The notes beneath the pieces were generated by a model. That model had not been told where the DNA came from, did no database searches, and saw only the letters and a program-made list of their open reading frames with translations. A stretch of 17,440 nucleotides of DNA from JBKECY01 sp047975025. Lineage in GTDB: Bacteria > Bacillota > Clostridia > Lachnospirales > Lachnospiraceae. Each line of letters begins with the position of its first letter. The first letter of the stretch is position 1. The translations under genes were made by a program, and so were the position numbers. This document shows positions 1 through 7,657 of the stretch, one piece after another. The DNA is taken from positions 1 through 17,440 of the forward strand of contig JBKECY010000011.1 of assembly GCA_047975025.1 (NCBI GenBank). Direction: 5' to 3'.

Positions 1-109
1 CCTTGAACAATCCACCAAGAAATGTTACGATGTCGTCAAGCTGATAAGGATTTACCCTACCGGATACCGGTCATTACTAACATTGCGACTGGTACAAAAA
101 TCGGGGGCA
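1..109 (+). mobile_element. 3' end of an IS3-like insertion sequence (left copy)
   Basis: The segment ends at 109 with an inverted-repeat end (88-109) that matches the start of the second element at 17329, so this is the right-hand end of the same or a closely related IS, oriented left to right. The end has the canonical 5'-TG...CA-3' form. A short reading frame entering from the left edge stops with TGA at 42-44 and may be the transposase C-terminus, but too little is visible to identify it. Directly to the right the oxidoreductase gene begins out of context, which places the IS/host junction at 109/110. Family assignment rests on the transposase start seen in the other copy. Confidence 0.7.
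88..109 (-). repeat. IS terminal inverted repeat (right end of left copy)
   Basis: Read on the minus strand this is TGCCCCCGATTTTTGTACCA followed by GT. The copy at 17329-17351 reads TGCCCCCCGATCTTTGTACC followed by AGT. The two differ by one C and one T/C change, as expected of the imperfect left and right ends of a single IS type. Confidence 0.8.
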
Positions 110-571
110 GGTCACTCCCACCTCAATCAAATCACGAGCCTGACGAATCATCGCATATCCGGTATATGTATAGGTCACACCAAACAACAGATTCCTTACC
201 CTGGCCATCTCTGCCAGTTCTTCTCCTTGTGCGGCCGTTAATGCCAGTGGTTTATCGCACATGATATGAATTCCCTGCTCCATAAAACATTTTGCTATTT
301 CATAGTGTGTGTCATTCGGGGTGGCAATACTGACAAAATCAATGCCGTCCTGCCTCTGTGCTTCCTGACATGCCATTTCTTCGTAGCTGGCATATACTCT
401 GGATTCATCCGATACACCCCACAGCCGGGCCGTTTCCAAACTTTTTTCTCTGCTTCTCGAAAAGCATCCGGCTGTTAACACAGCCATGTGATCCATGACA
501 GCAGCGCTGCGGTGCACGTTGCCGATGAATGCGTTGTTACCTCCGCCGATGATGCCGAATTTTAGTTTCAT
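110..571 (-). pseudogene. Gfo/Idh/MocA-family oxidoreductase, N-terminal fragment cut by IS
   Basis: NAD(P)-dependent sugar or inositol dehydrogenase family. The start is the ATG at 571, which has GGAGG at 580-584; an upstream in-frame ATG at 589 has no such site. The visible 154 residues hold the Rossmann glycine-rich loop (GIIGGGNNAFIG, about residues 6-17), a TPNDTH segment near 84-89 and the DKP variant of the family's EKP motif at 106-108. Family members are usually about 350-390 residues, so more than half is missing. At codon 154 the frame runs into the IS, adds ten residues and stops at 77. The substrate-binding C-terminal domain is not in the window. It lies 135 bp after the sugar operon on the same strand and was probably its last member, perhaps oxidising a free sugar or polyol. 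The remnant is unlikely to be active. Confidence 0.85.
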
Positions 572-706
572 GTGTGTTCCCTCCCTCATAGTGTTCCTGC
601 CTACTGCGATTTTTCTGATTTGGCATTATGTTCTACTTATACGCTATTGCAGGCATTTTATCTATATAATTATTGCTATGATTTGGAGGTACTAAGTTCT
701 TGCTTT
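572..706. other. Intergenic gap before the oxidoreductase fragment
   Basis: This is the only gap above 100 bp inside the sugar block. It is AT-rich and carries the ribosome binding site for the oxidoreductase. I see no convincing hairpin terminator and only weak -10-like hexamers, for example CATAAT read on the minus strand, without a good -35. Whether the oxidoreductase has its own promoter is undecided. Confidence 0.4.
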
Positions 707-1579
707 CTAGTACATCAGTTTTGTAAACGCTGCTTCCAGTTCTCTCATTTCTTCAGGTGTTAGTGGTAAGAAGGGTTCTCTACAAGTACCACTTGGCAGC
801 CCTTTAATATTCATCATACCTTTTACACCGCGAAAGACACCAATCTTAGACAGCAACTCTATCACTTCATTAGCGTCAGACTGTAATTTCTGTGCCCTGC
901 CAATTTCTCCCTGCTGAAAATACATACGAATTTTTATAAACACTTCCGGCATAAAGTTAAAAGTACTTCCTATTGCCATCGGGCATCCAATAGCCAGAGA
1001 GCTTAAGAATATTTCATCGTGACCATTGATAATCAATTTATCATACTTTTGCATCATTCTTTGCATTTGAAACAGGTCATAAGAAGTGAATTTAATACCC
1101 GCCATACGGGGATGCTCAAAAATTGGGGCTATATTATCCGAATCAAACGCTATTCCTGTCAATGCCGGCGCATTGTATACAATTAATGGCAAATCAACCG
1201 CATCTGCTATCCTATGATAGTAGTTCTGCAACTCATTCATAGTAAATTTGTAATAAAACGGGGGCAAAGACGATATGGCATCCACACCTGTATCTCTTGC
1301 ATGTTCTGCCAGTTTTATTGCTGCGTCCGTATGAAATGACCCTATATGTGCCACTATTTTCGCACGAGTTCCCGTCTGTGACTTTACAATTTCCAAAACT
1401 CTGCGCCGTTCAGCATAAGACATAAGCAGGGACTCTCCCGTACTTCCTCCGACATAAAATCCATCGATTCCGGTCTTAAGCAACTGCTCTACCAAATTCT
1501 GCAAAGCCTTTTCATCTACCTTATTGGTATCGGTAAACGGTGTAACCAGTGCCGGGTAGATTCCCTTCATTTCTATCAT
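707..1579 (-). CDS. N-acetylneuraminate lyase / DHDPS-family pyruvate aldolase
   Basis: Class I (Schiff-base) TIM-barrel aldolase of the DHDPS/NAL family, 290 residues, normal length. The start is the ATG at 1579, which overlaps the kinase stop as ATGA and has GGAG just upstream; the longer frame back to 1633 lies inside the kinase gene. Visible motifs are GSTGE (pyruvate carboxylate binding), IVYNAPALTG with the catalytic Tyr, GIKFTS with the Schiff-base Lys, GHDE matching the Asp-Glu that binds the sugar chain in sialate lyases, GSTFN and a CREP motif. These are the features of the NAL branch rather than of lysine-pathway DapA. No nanE, nanK or sialic-acid transporter is present. With an acid-sugar dehydratase in the same operon, cleavage of a 2-keto-3-deoxy sugar acid to pyruvate plus an aldehyde is the better guess, with sialate lyase as the alternative. 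Confidence 0.85.
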   Translation of the reverse strand: MIEMKGIYPALVTPFTDTNKVDEKALQNLVEQLLKTGIDGFYVGGSTGESLLMSYAERRRVLEIVKSQTGTRAKIVAHIGSFHTDAAIKLAEHARDTGVDAISSLPPFYYKFTMNELQNYYHRIADAVDLPLIVYNAPALTGIAFDSDNIAPIFEHPRMAGIKFTSYDLFQMQRMMQKYDKLIINGHDEIFLSSLAIGCPMAIGSTFNFMPEVFIKIRMYFQQGEIGRAQKLQSDANEVIELLSKIGVFRGVKGMMNIKGLPSGTCREPFLPLTPEEMRELEAAFTKLMY

Positions 1580-3069
1580 TTGGCTTCTCCTTTTCTGAGT
1601 ACAGCACAATATTTTGCATACCCTTCTTCCCAAAGTAGAGATTCTTGAGGCAAGAAGCTCTTAATTTCAAACGAGTTTTTGACAATATCTCTTATTTCAG
1701 TTAAATTATGTACCTCACCCATAGCCATACTTTGAACTAATACATTTCCTATACTTGCAGCTTCGACCAGACCGCTGTACACTGGTATACCCAAAACATT
1801 TGCTGCAAACTGATTCAATAATTCGTTTTGTGAGCCACCGCCTACAATGTGCAATGCTTTAAAACGCTTTTGGGTTATATAGGTAAGCTGCTCCGTAGTT
1901 TTGCGATATCGCATTGCAATACTTTGGTAGATACATCGCGCAAGTTCACCAACACTAACAGGAACTTTTTGATTTGTACGCCTGCAGTAAGATTGGATTT
2001 TCTCAATCATATTTCCTGCATTATATAGCTCAGGTTCTTCCGTATCCAGAAAACTTTCAAAAGGTGTTGCAATTTCTGCCTTTTTTACTACCTCATCCCA
2101 CGTAAGATGAAGTCCGGCATCTTTCCATTGACGCATACATTCCTGTATAAGCCACATACCCATTATATTTTTTAACAGTCGGAATTTGCCATCTACGGTA
2201 CCCTCGTTAGAAAAATTCTCTTCTTGTACGCGTTGCCCCAGTACGGCTTCCTTTGTTTCAATCCCAAACAGCGACCAGGTACCACTTGAACAAAATAATT
2301 CATCTTCCTCTAATGGTGTTGCCGCCACAGCTGCGGCTGTGTCATGCGTTCCCACAGTAAGGTGTTGTACATTATTCATTCCTACCTCTTCTAAAACTGC
2401 AGGTAAAAGTGAATCTTTGTAAGCGCCCGGATAACTGATATCTGCGAATATATGAGTAGGTAGTTCTAATTTGGACAACAGTTCATAATCCCAGTTTCTT
2501 GTTGTGGGATTAAAACACATAGAGGTCGTAGCCATTGTATACTCTTCCCTTTTTATTCCTGTAAGAAAATATCCCAGAAGGTCCGGAAGCATCAGCATTT
2601 TATCTGCGTGCAGTAATGCAGGGTCTTTCTTTTTCAATCTTTCATATAATTGAAACACTGTATTACCTGGTATCGTCTGCAGTCCTGTACTCGAGAAGAG
2701 TTGAGTTGCTCCAACTTTTTGGGTTACTTCTTCAACTGCCTGCGTATTCGCATTGCGCATACAACGAACATTTCCTAATAATTGTCCGTTTCTATCCAAC
2801 AGTCCATAATCCGTTCCCCATGTATCAATTCCAATTCCATGCATTCCATTGGATCCGTACTTTTTTCTTGTACTTTTTATAGAATAGAGCATTTCATGGA
2901 ACAAACGATAGACATCCCAAAAGAAAGTCCCATTTTGGTTGACATAATAGTTTTGAAACCGATGCATTTCCTCCAACTTCAAAATCCTGCCATCAAACCT
3001 CCCTAGGATCCCTCTGCCTGTACTGCCGCCATAATCCATGGCCAAAAAATTCCTAGTTTCTTTTTTCAT
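1576..3069 (-). CDS. FGGY-family carbohydrate kinase, rhamnulokinase-like
   Basis: ATP-dependent sugar kinase, 497 residues, close to RhaB length. The ATG at 3069 is preferred over the GTG codon just before it (3070-3072) because GAGGA at 3076-3080 is better spaced. Motifs are MDYGGSTGR at residues 11-19 (phosphate-binding loop, RhaB-like), GIDTWGTDYGLLD near 80-92 (the RhaB form of this segment), HDTAAAVA at 242-249 with the catalytic Asp at about 243, CSSGTWSLFG at 260-269, and a C-terminal VGGGSQNELLNQFAA motif. Rhamnulokinases phosphorylate C1 of L-rhamnulose and related ketoses, feeding class II aldolases, and such an aldolase is encoded upstream. The exact ketose is not predictable. It overlaps the lyase gene by 4 bp, so the two are probably translationally coupled. 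Confidence 0.88.
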   Translation of the reverse strand: MKKETRNFLAMDYGGSTGRGILGRFDGRILKLEEMHRFQNYYVNQNGTFFWDVYRLFHEMLYSIKSTRKKYGSNGMHGIGIDTWGTDYGLLDRNGQLLGNVRCMRNANTQAVEEVTQKVGATQLFSSTGLQTIPGNTVFQLYERLKKKDPALLHADKMLMLPDLLGYFLTGIKREEYTMATTSMCFNPTTRNWDYELLSKLELPTHIFADISYPGAYKDSLLPAVLEEVGMNNVQHLTVGTHDTAAAVAATPLEEDELFCSSGTWSLFGIETKEAVLGQRVQEENFSNEGTVDGKFRLLKNIMGMWLIQECMRQWKDAGLHLTWDEVVKKAEIATPFESFLDTEEPELYNAGNMIEKIQSYCRRTNQKVPVSVGELARCIYQSIAMRYRKTTEQLTYITQKRFKALHIVGGGSQNELLNQFAANVLGIPVYSGLVEAASIGNVLVQSMAMGEVHNLTEIRDIVKNSFEIKSFLPQESLLWEEGYAKYCAVLRKGEAK

Positions 3070-3084
3070 CACTTTTCCTCTTTA

Positions 3085-3954
3085 TCATACTTGCATAACA
3101 TATTTGATAAATTGCAATGCCTCTTTCGCATGCTCGTTCATTGCCATCGTATCGGCCTCATCGGTCATATCTCTCCAAATGCGGCAGTAATCGGCCAAGT
3201 CGCCCCCTGTCTGTACGAGAGGCTCCATATTGAGCATCCCGTTATAACCAATTTCTTTCAAGGCAACTCCTATTTCCTGCCATGGCAGATGACCTCTGCC
3301 CGGCAGTCTCCTGTTATTTTCGACAAGATGTACATGCCCTAAATATTTTCCGGCTGTAAGGATTGCTTTGCCAAACCCTTCTTCCTCTATATTCATATGA
3401 AATGTATCTAATAACAATTTTACATTAGGTTCATTGAGATCCTGCAAGAATCTTACACCCTGCTCAGCCGTATTAACTATATGGCTTTCGTATCTGTTAC
3501 AGACCTCAATGTGTAACGTGATGCCATAGTTTCTGGCACTGGCTGCAAGCTTTGCAATTGCTTCCTTACCTCTTTCAATATCAGCTTCCTGTACTTTAAT
3601 ACGAGGATTGTGAGAACTGGTGTGTAAAAGCCTGCCTCCAAGATTTTTTATTTCCAGCTTTTCTAAAACTGGAAATATTTGTTCATAATATCGAATTCCG
3701 TTGTCTCTGTGTGCAGAAGATTCATCTGTAAACTCGCCATCTGCTCTTGGGTCTAACCCAAGAGCAAGCTCCATTTTTTTCTCATCTTTTAAAAGCTTTA
3801 ATTCAGCCAGTTCCTGTTCAGTCATACGAAACAGAATATCATCACCTAATTCCAACACATCATACCCCGCGTTAAAGGCATGTTCCAGATGTGTACAATA
3901 ACTCTTCGCATCCAGGTTCTTTTGCCAGTAAATATAATGCATGCCAAATTTCAT
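3085..3954 (-). CDS. Ketose 3-epimerase, D-tagatose 3-epimerase-like TIM barrel
   Basis: Sugar-phosphate isomerase/epimerase superfamily (xylose-isomerase-like barrel), 289 residues. The full active-site pattern of the D-tagatose/D-allulose 3-epimerase group is visible: Glu150 in HIEVCNRYE, Asp183 and His186 in LLDTFHMNIEE, His209 in GHVHLVENNRRLPGRG, and Glu244 in NMEPLV. In that family the two Glu residues do proton transfer and, with Asp and His, bind a divalent metal. Family members epimerise free ketoses at C3. The gene starts one base after the preceding isomerase stop, with its ribosome site inside that gene. It probably converts an incoming or isomerised ketose into the form accepted by the kinase next in the operon. 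The substrate (tagatose, allulose, ribulose or a 6-deoxyketose) cannot be chosen. Confidence 0.85.
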   Translation of the reverse strand: MKFGMHYIYWQKNLDAKSYCTHLEHAFNAGYDVLELGDDILFRMTEQELAELKLLKDEKKMELALGLDPRADGEFTDESSAHRDNGIRYYEQIFPVLEKLEIKNLGGRLLHTSSHNPRIKVQEADIERGKEAIAKLAASARNYGITLHIEVCNRYESHIVNTAEQGVRFLQDLNEPNVKLLLDTFHMNIEEEGFGKAILTAGKYLGHVHLVENNRRLPGRGHLPWQEIGVALKEIGYNGMLNMEPLVQTGGDLADYCRIWRDMTDEADTMAMNEHAKEALQFIKYVMQV

Positions 3955-3955
3955 A

Positions 3956-4411
3956 CTATTTTCCCTTCATTGCTTTCTCGAACTCTTTCATCCGATTAAT
4001 TCCATATGCATTATTCGGCTCATAGTAGTCTGATTTTAACCAGATTTTTGCTATTTCAACGCCTTTTTCATGGTCTACACACCATGCCCCTGTGCACAGA
4101 ACGTTGGCATCACTATCGGCTCTGGACATTTTGGCAGTAAAAAGGTCATAGCAGATTGCAGAGCGAATACCAGCAAATTTATTAGCTGAAATATTCATTC
4201 CCTGCCCTGTGCCGCAAACAAGAATCCCCTTATCATATGTACCCGCCTGCACTGCTTTGCAGACTGGCTCCGCAGCATCCAGATAATATCCATCGCTGAC
4301 ACTATGGCATCCTACATCCTTAACTTCATATCCATCTTGTAACAATGCCTCTACAATTTTAACCTTTAACTCAAATCCGCTTGTATCTGAACCTATGATT
4401 ATTTTTTCCAT
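3956..4411 (-). CDS. RpiB/LacA/LacB-family sugar isomerase, second paralogue
   Basis: 151 residues, the usual RpiB length. The ATG at 4411 is chosen because it has AGG-type spacing and gives the same length as its paralogue; a TTG at 4426 would overlap the previous gene. The core nucleotide-like fold motif is present (GILVCGTGQGMNISANKFAG), with Cys66 at the position of the catalytic Cys of RpiB. The usual Asp-His at the N-terminal loop is Asp-Thr (GSDTSG), and the usual ring-opening His of the HNDAN motif is Asp (RADSDANVLCTG, Asp99). The C-terminal Arg-rich phosphate motif is also not evident. It directly follows a paralogue with the same changes, an arrangement like LacA-LacB. It is probably an aldose-ketose isomerase working as a heteromer, but on an altered substrate. 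Confidence 0.8.
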   Translation of the reverse strand: MEKIIIGSDTSGFELKVKIVEALLQDGYEVKDVGCHSVSDGYYLDAAEPVCKAVQAGTYDKGILVCGTGQGMNISANKFAGIRSAICYDLFTAKMSRADSDANVLCTGAWCVDHEKGVEIAKIWLKSDYYEPNNAYGINRMKEFEKAMKGK

Positions 4412-4419
4412 TTTTTTAC

Positions 4420-4875
4420 CTACCAATCTTTCTCTATAATCTCTGCACGTTTCATTCCATCAGTATCACGCCCCGTATACTTGACCAGAAGCCATGCCTC
4501 TATCATTTTAACCGCATATGCTGCATCTGGCATAAGCCATCCCCCTGTACAGATTACATTTGTATTATTATCTGCTGCCATAAGTACTGCCCGTTCTAAG
4601 TCATACGCCAATCCCGCCCGTACACCAGTAAATTTGTTTGCCGCCATAGCCGCCCCAATACCTGAACCGCAAAGCAGGATTCCCTTTTGGTACTTTCCTT
4701 CTTGAATTCCTTTGGCGACGACTTCTGCCGCATCAGTAAAATCACCATGCTCTGGCCCAGACGTATCTGCATTTGTAACCTCATAGCCCTTTTCTCTCAG
4801 CAGCCTGATAATCTCTTCTTTCATATCATGTGATGCTATATCTGCACCTGCGATAATCTTATATCCTAATCTCAT
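4420..4875 (-). CDS. RpiB/LacA/LacB-family sugar isomerase, first paralogue
   Basis: 151 residues with GAGGA upstream of the ATG at 4875. Family motifs are GILLCGSGIGAAMAANKFTGVRAG, with Cys69 as the likely catalytic Cys, and NVICTGGW. Like its downstream neighbour it lacks the canonical Asp-His pair (here GADIAS) and has Asp102 where RpiB has the ring-opening His (AADNNTN). The C-terminal tail keeps a few basic residues but not the typical RHQRR pattern. RpiB interconverts ribose-5-P and ribulose-5-P, and LacAB interconverts galactose-6-P and tagatose-6-P. The shared substitutions in both copies make either textbook reaction doubtful. Its stop lies eight bases before the start of the second copy, so co-translation is likely. 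Confidence 0.8.
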   Translation of the reverse strand: MRLGYKIIAGADIASHDMKEEIIRLLREKGYEVTNADTSGPEHGDFTDAAEVVAKGIQEGKYQKGILLCGSGIGAAMAANKFTGVRAGLAYDLERAVLMAADNNTNVICTGGWLMPDAAYAVKMIEAWLLVKYTGRDTDGMKRAEIIEKDW

Positions 4876-4894
4876 GTATTTATCCTCATTTCTC

Positions 4895-6178
4895 TTAATT
4901 AGCTTCCATTTCTTTAATCTGTTCCATTGTCATCATAATCGGCTCTCTTCCCATTCTTTTGCACTCATGGATGGATTGAGCACTTGACTCACATACTTCC
5001 AATTTATCGAACGCCAGAATTGGAGTTGCACCTGTCAAAATAATTCCATAATTTTCTACAATGGCCAACGGATGCGCCAGATCCAGATTCTGCGCTATCA
5101 TTTCCTGATGTTCCATAATGGTACTAAATGGATACCGGTTTCCCAGACATAATACCCCATAGCTTTCTGGATATAGGGTAGTATCATATACAGCATCTGT
5201 CACGACAAATCCCATCGAATACATTGGTTGTGCAATGATTACTGCATTGACCTCTGGTTGTGCATCATATATTGCTTTATGCAGAAGCACTGTTTTTTCA
5301 GGTATTTCTCCGGTTTTGTACTTTCCTTCTCTGACAACAGCAAAATCTTCCAACGCAATAGCCCCGTTATCTACGCCTTCCTTTACGATCAAAAAGCTAT
5401 TCTCATCAATTCTTGCAGAGAACACTCCACCTCTGCTCGAAAATAATTTTTTCTTATATGCCCTTTGAATAATAGATGTCATGACCCGTCTGGCTTCCAG
5501 CTCTCTTTCTGTATGCCCTCCCACTGAGGAAACAGCTTCAATAGATACCTCATGCTGCATATATTTTTCAAGCAGTGTATGCGACAGTTCCTTGGGAACA
5601 CCTACTGTATAACTGTTAATTTGAACTCTGGATGCAAAATCAAGTGCTTCGAATTTCCAATAGGCATCAAGCAAACTTTTTTGGCTTCCCACAAAAGCAC
5701 TGTGTTTTTCTAGGATTGCAGTGTCAAAGCCTGCATCAAATGCCTCCATAACACGATCCACAAGCTTCATAGAGCCCGGCAGCGCATAAGGTGTCATCTG
5801 GGGTTCTCCTGCGACAGCATATGCCGCAGGATATAATTTTGTAGTTGGGATTTCATTTAAAACACTCAAAGTTACAGTTGCCGGAGCATGTGCATGGATC
5901 ACTGCTTTTATATCGGGCCGCTTTACCAGAATATTGCGGTGTATATAATATTCAGAAGTAGGTTTGTGCTTTCCTACAATCGTTCCGTCAGGTAATACTT
6001 TTACAATATCCTCTCTTGTCAAAGATTTTTTATCAATCGAGGTAGGGGTGACCCACATTACGCCTTCTTCATCCATCATGGAAATATTTCCTCCTGTAAG
6101 TGAAGTCATTTCCATATCGTAGATTCGTTCCATTAGTATACAAATTTGATCTGCCGGATGCAGTACTTCAAAGTTCAT
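4895..6178 (-). CDS. Two-domain class II aldolase/adducin-family protein
   Basis: 427 residues, about twice the usual 210-275 of FucA, AraD or RhaD. The N-terminal half (about 5-210) is a complete zinc aldolase/epimerase domain: the GGNIS phosphate loop near 29-33, SEYYIH with Glu76, HAHAP with His95 and His97, and EKHSAF with His159 as third metal ligand. The C-terminal half (about 220-427) repeats the fold: PEKTVLLHKAIY with Glu294, AVIIAQPMY where HxH has become Ile315-x-Gln317, and VENYGIILTG where the third His is Tyr377. The second domain has thus lost its metal site and may be structural or regulatory. In context the enzyme would split a ketose-1-phosphate into DHAP and a small aldehyde. 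Epimerase activity cannot be excluded. Confidence 0.82.
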   Translation of the reverse strand: MNFEVLHPADQICILMERIYDMEMTSLTGGNISMMDEEGVMWVTPTSIDKKSLTREDIVKVLPDGTIVGKHKPTSEYYIHRNILVKRPDIKAVIHAHAPATVTLSVLNEIPTTKLYPAAYAVAGEPQMTPYALPGSMKLVDRVMEAFDAGFDTAILEKHSAFVGSQKSLLDAYWKFEALDFASRVQINSYTVGVPKELSHTLLEKYMQHEVSIEAVSSVGGHTERELEARRVMTSIIQRAYKKKLFSSRGGVFSARIDENSFLIVKEGVDNGAIALEDFAVVREGKYKTGEIPEKTVLLHKAIYDAQPEVNAVIIAQPMYSMGFVVTDAVYDTTLYPESYGVLCLGNRYPFSTIMEHQEMIAQNLDLAHPLAIVENYGIILTGATPILAFDKLEVCESSAQSIHECKRMGREPIMMTMEQIKEMEAN

Positions 6179-6195
6179 CTATTCCTCCTGTCTGC

Positions 6196-7641
6196 TTAGT
6201 CTTCCAAAATGTAACGTAGGACCACTGCTTTTTTCTGTGTCACCTCCGACATAACGGTAAGCATGCTCTCACGACTGTTTCCACTCAGTTTTTTTCCACC
6301 GCCAAATGGCAGCTCTGCCGCTCTAAAACCACCGGAACCATTAATCGTCACATAACCTGCTTCAATTTCTCTGCTGCACCGAAATGCCAGCTTGATATCC
6401 TTCGTAAAAACTCCGGAAGACAAACCATAATCAGTCAAATTCGCAAGAGCAATTCCTTCCTCTACCGTATCAAATCCAATAATCGGCCATACAGGTCCAA
6501 AAACTTCCATGTTGCGGGCAATATCCATCTCACTTGTCACATTAACTAGTACTGTAGGGTCATAAAACGCACCGTCCCTTTTACCTCCATAATAGATTTT
6601 TGCACCCTGCTCTACTGTGAGGTTGACCTGAGATTCGATTTCTTTTGCCGCCTTTTCTGTAATAACCGGTCCCATTATGGTCTTATCATCCATTGGGTCA
6701 CCAATGACCAATGGTTTAAGGTATTCCTCAACCAAGCGTCTGGTAAATTCTTCTTTAATAGAATTATGAATAATAAAACGCTTCGCTGCACTGCAACACT
6801 GACCGGCATTTCTCGCTTTGTCCCCTGCCTCTTTCAGAGCAAGTTCCATATCACCATCTTCGAATACCACGAAAGGATCATTTCCACCCAATTCAAACTG
6901 ATATCCGGTTAAATGCTTTGCTGCATGCTCTGCGATGTCAATACCCGTAGCTGCACTTCCCGTAAAATTAACAGATGCAATTCGAGGATCATCTACAATC
7001 CAGCGTCCCACTTCTGATCCGCGTCCGGTAATACCATGAATCACATTAGCTGGCACTCCTGCTTCAACTAACATATTACACAATTCAATCACCACTAATG
7101 GATCTGGTGAAGGAGCTTTAACAACAATAGCATTACCCGCCGCCAGTGAAGCCGCTGCTTTAAAGGAAAATAGTGCGGCCGGAAAATTATACGGGATGAT
7201 GCAGGCAATCACACCTAACGGCTCATTCATTGTAAACTGGATGTCACCATCATATCCCGGTTCAGTACCAATTGGCATTGTCTCCCCATAATGATGCATC
7301 GCAACTTCACATGCGCTTTCAAATACATAGGCAACCGAATCAAACTCCCAGACTGCCTCTGCCATATATGGCTTTCCTGTCTCGCTTGTTAACAGTTTCC
7401 CCAGCTCCAGACGTCTTTCCAGCACCATTTGAGCGAACTTTTTCAACGGCTTGCAACGTTCACGTACCGGTAATTTTGCCCACGCTTTTTGCGCACCTAC
7501 CGCCAGATCAATTGCTTTTGTTACATCTTCATGTGTTGCCATCGGCACAGTGTCTACTACCTGTCCTGTTGCCGGATTAACAACCTCTTGTGTTGCCTTA
7601 TTGCTTGCATCCACCTGTTTTCCACCTATTAGCATTTTCAT
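6196..7641 (-). CDS. NAD(P)-dependent aldehyde dehydrogenase
   Basis: Aldehyde dehydrogenase superfamily, 481 residues, full length. Visible landmarks are PYNFP at 150-154 with the oxyanion-hole Asn152, VVKAPS around Lys175 (cofactor binding), FTGSAATG at 226-233, the general base Glu250 in ELGGNDPF, and the nucleophile Cys283 in GQCCSAAKR. The C-terminal half has EVFGPVWPI and an NGSGGFRAAELPFGG segment. It resembles the AldA/GabD-like group that oxidises lactaldehyde, glycolaldehyde or semialdehydes. Lying between the dehydratase and the aldolase, it probably removes the small aldehyde released by either aldolase of the operon. A strong GGAGG precedes the start. It is soluble, with no targeting signal. 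Confidence 0.9.
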   Translation of the reverse strand: MKMLIGGKQVDASNKATQEVVNPATGQVVDTVPMATHEDVTKAIDLAVGAQKAWAKLPVRERCKPLKKFAQMVLERRLELGKLLTSETGKPYMAEAVWEFDSVAYVFESACEVAMHHYGETMPIGTEPGYDGDIQFTMNEPLGVIACIIPYNFPAALFSFKAAASLAAGNAIVVKAPSPDPLVVIELCNMLVEAGVPANVIHGITGRGSEVGRWIVDDPRIASVNFTGSAATGIDIAEHAAKHLTGYQFELGGNDPFVVFEDGDMELALKEAGDKARNAGQCCSAAKRFIIHNSIKEEFTRRLVEEYLKPLVIGDPMDDKTIMGPVITEKAAKEIESQVNLTVEQGAKIYYGGKRDGAFYDPTVLVNVTSEMDIARNMEVFGPVWPIIGFDTVEEGIALANLTDYGLSSGVFTKDIKLAFRCSREIEAGYVTINGSGGFRAAELPFGGGKKLSGNSRESMLTVMSEVTQKKAVVLRYILED

Positions 7642-7657
7642 CTTTCTTACCTCCTCT

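Noticed and set aside
1580..1633. N-terminal extension of the NAL-type aldolase
   Set aside because: It lies within the kinase coding sequence. The ATG at 1579 has a ribosome site, overlaps the kinase stop and gives the family's normal N-terminus.
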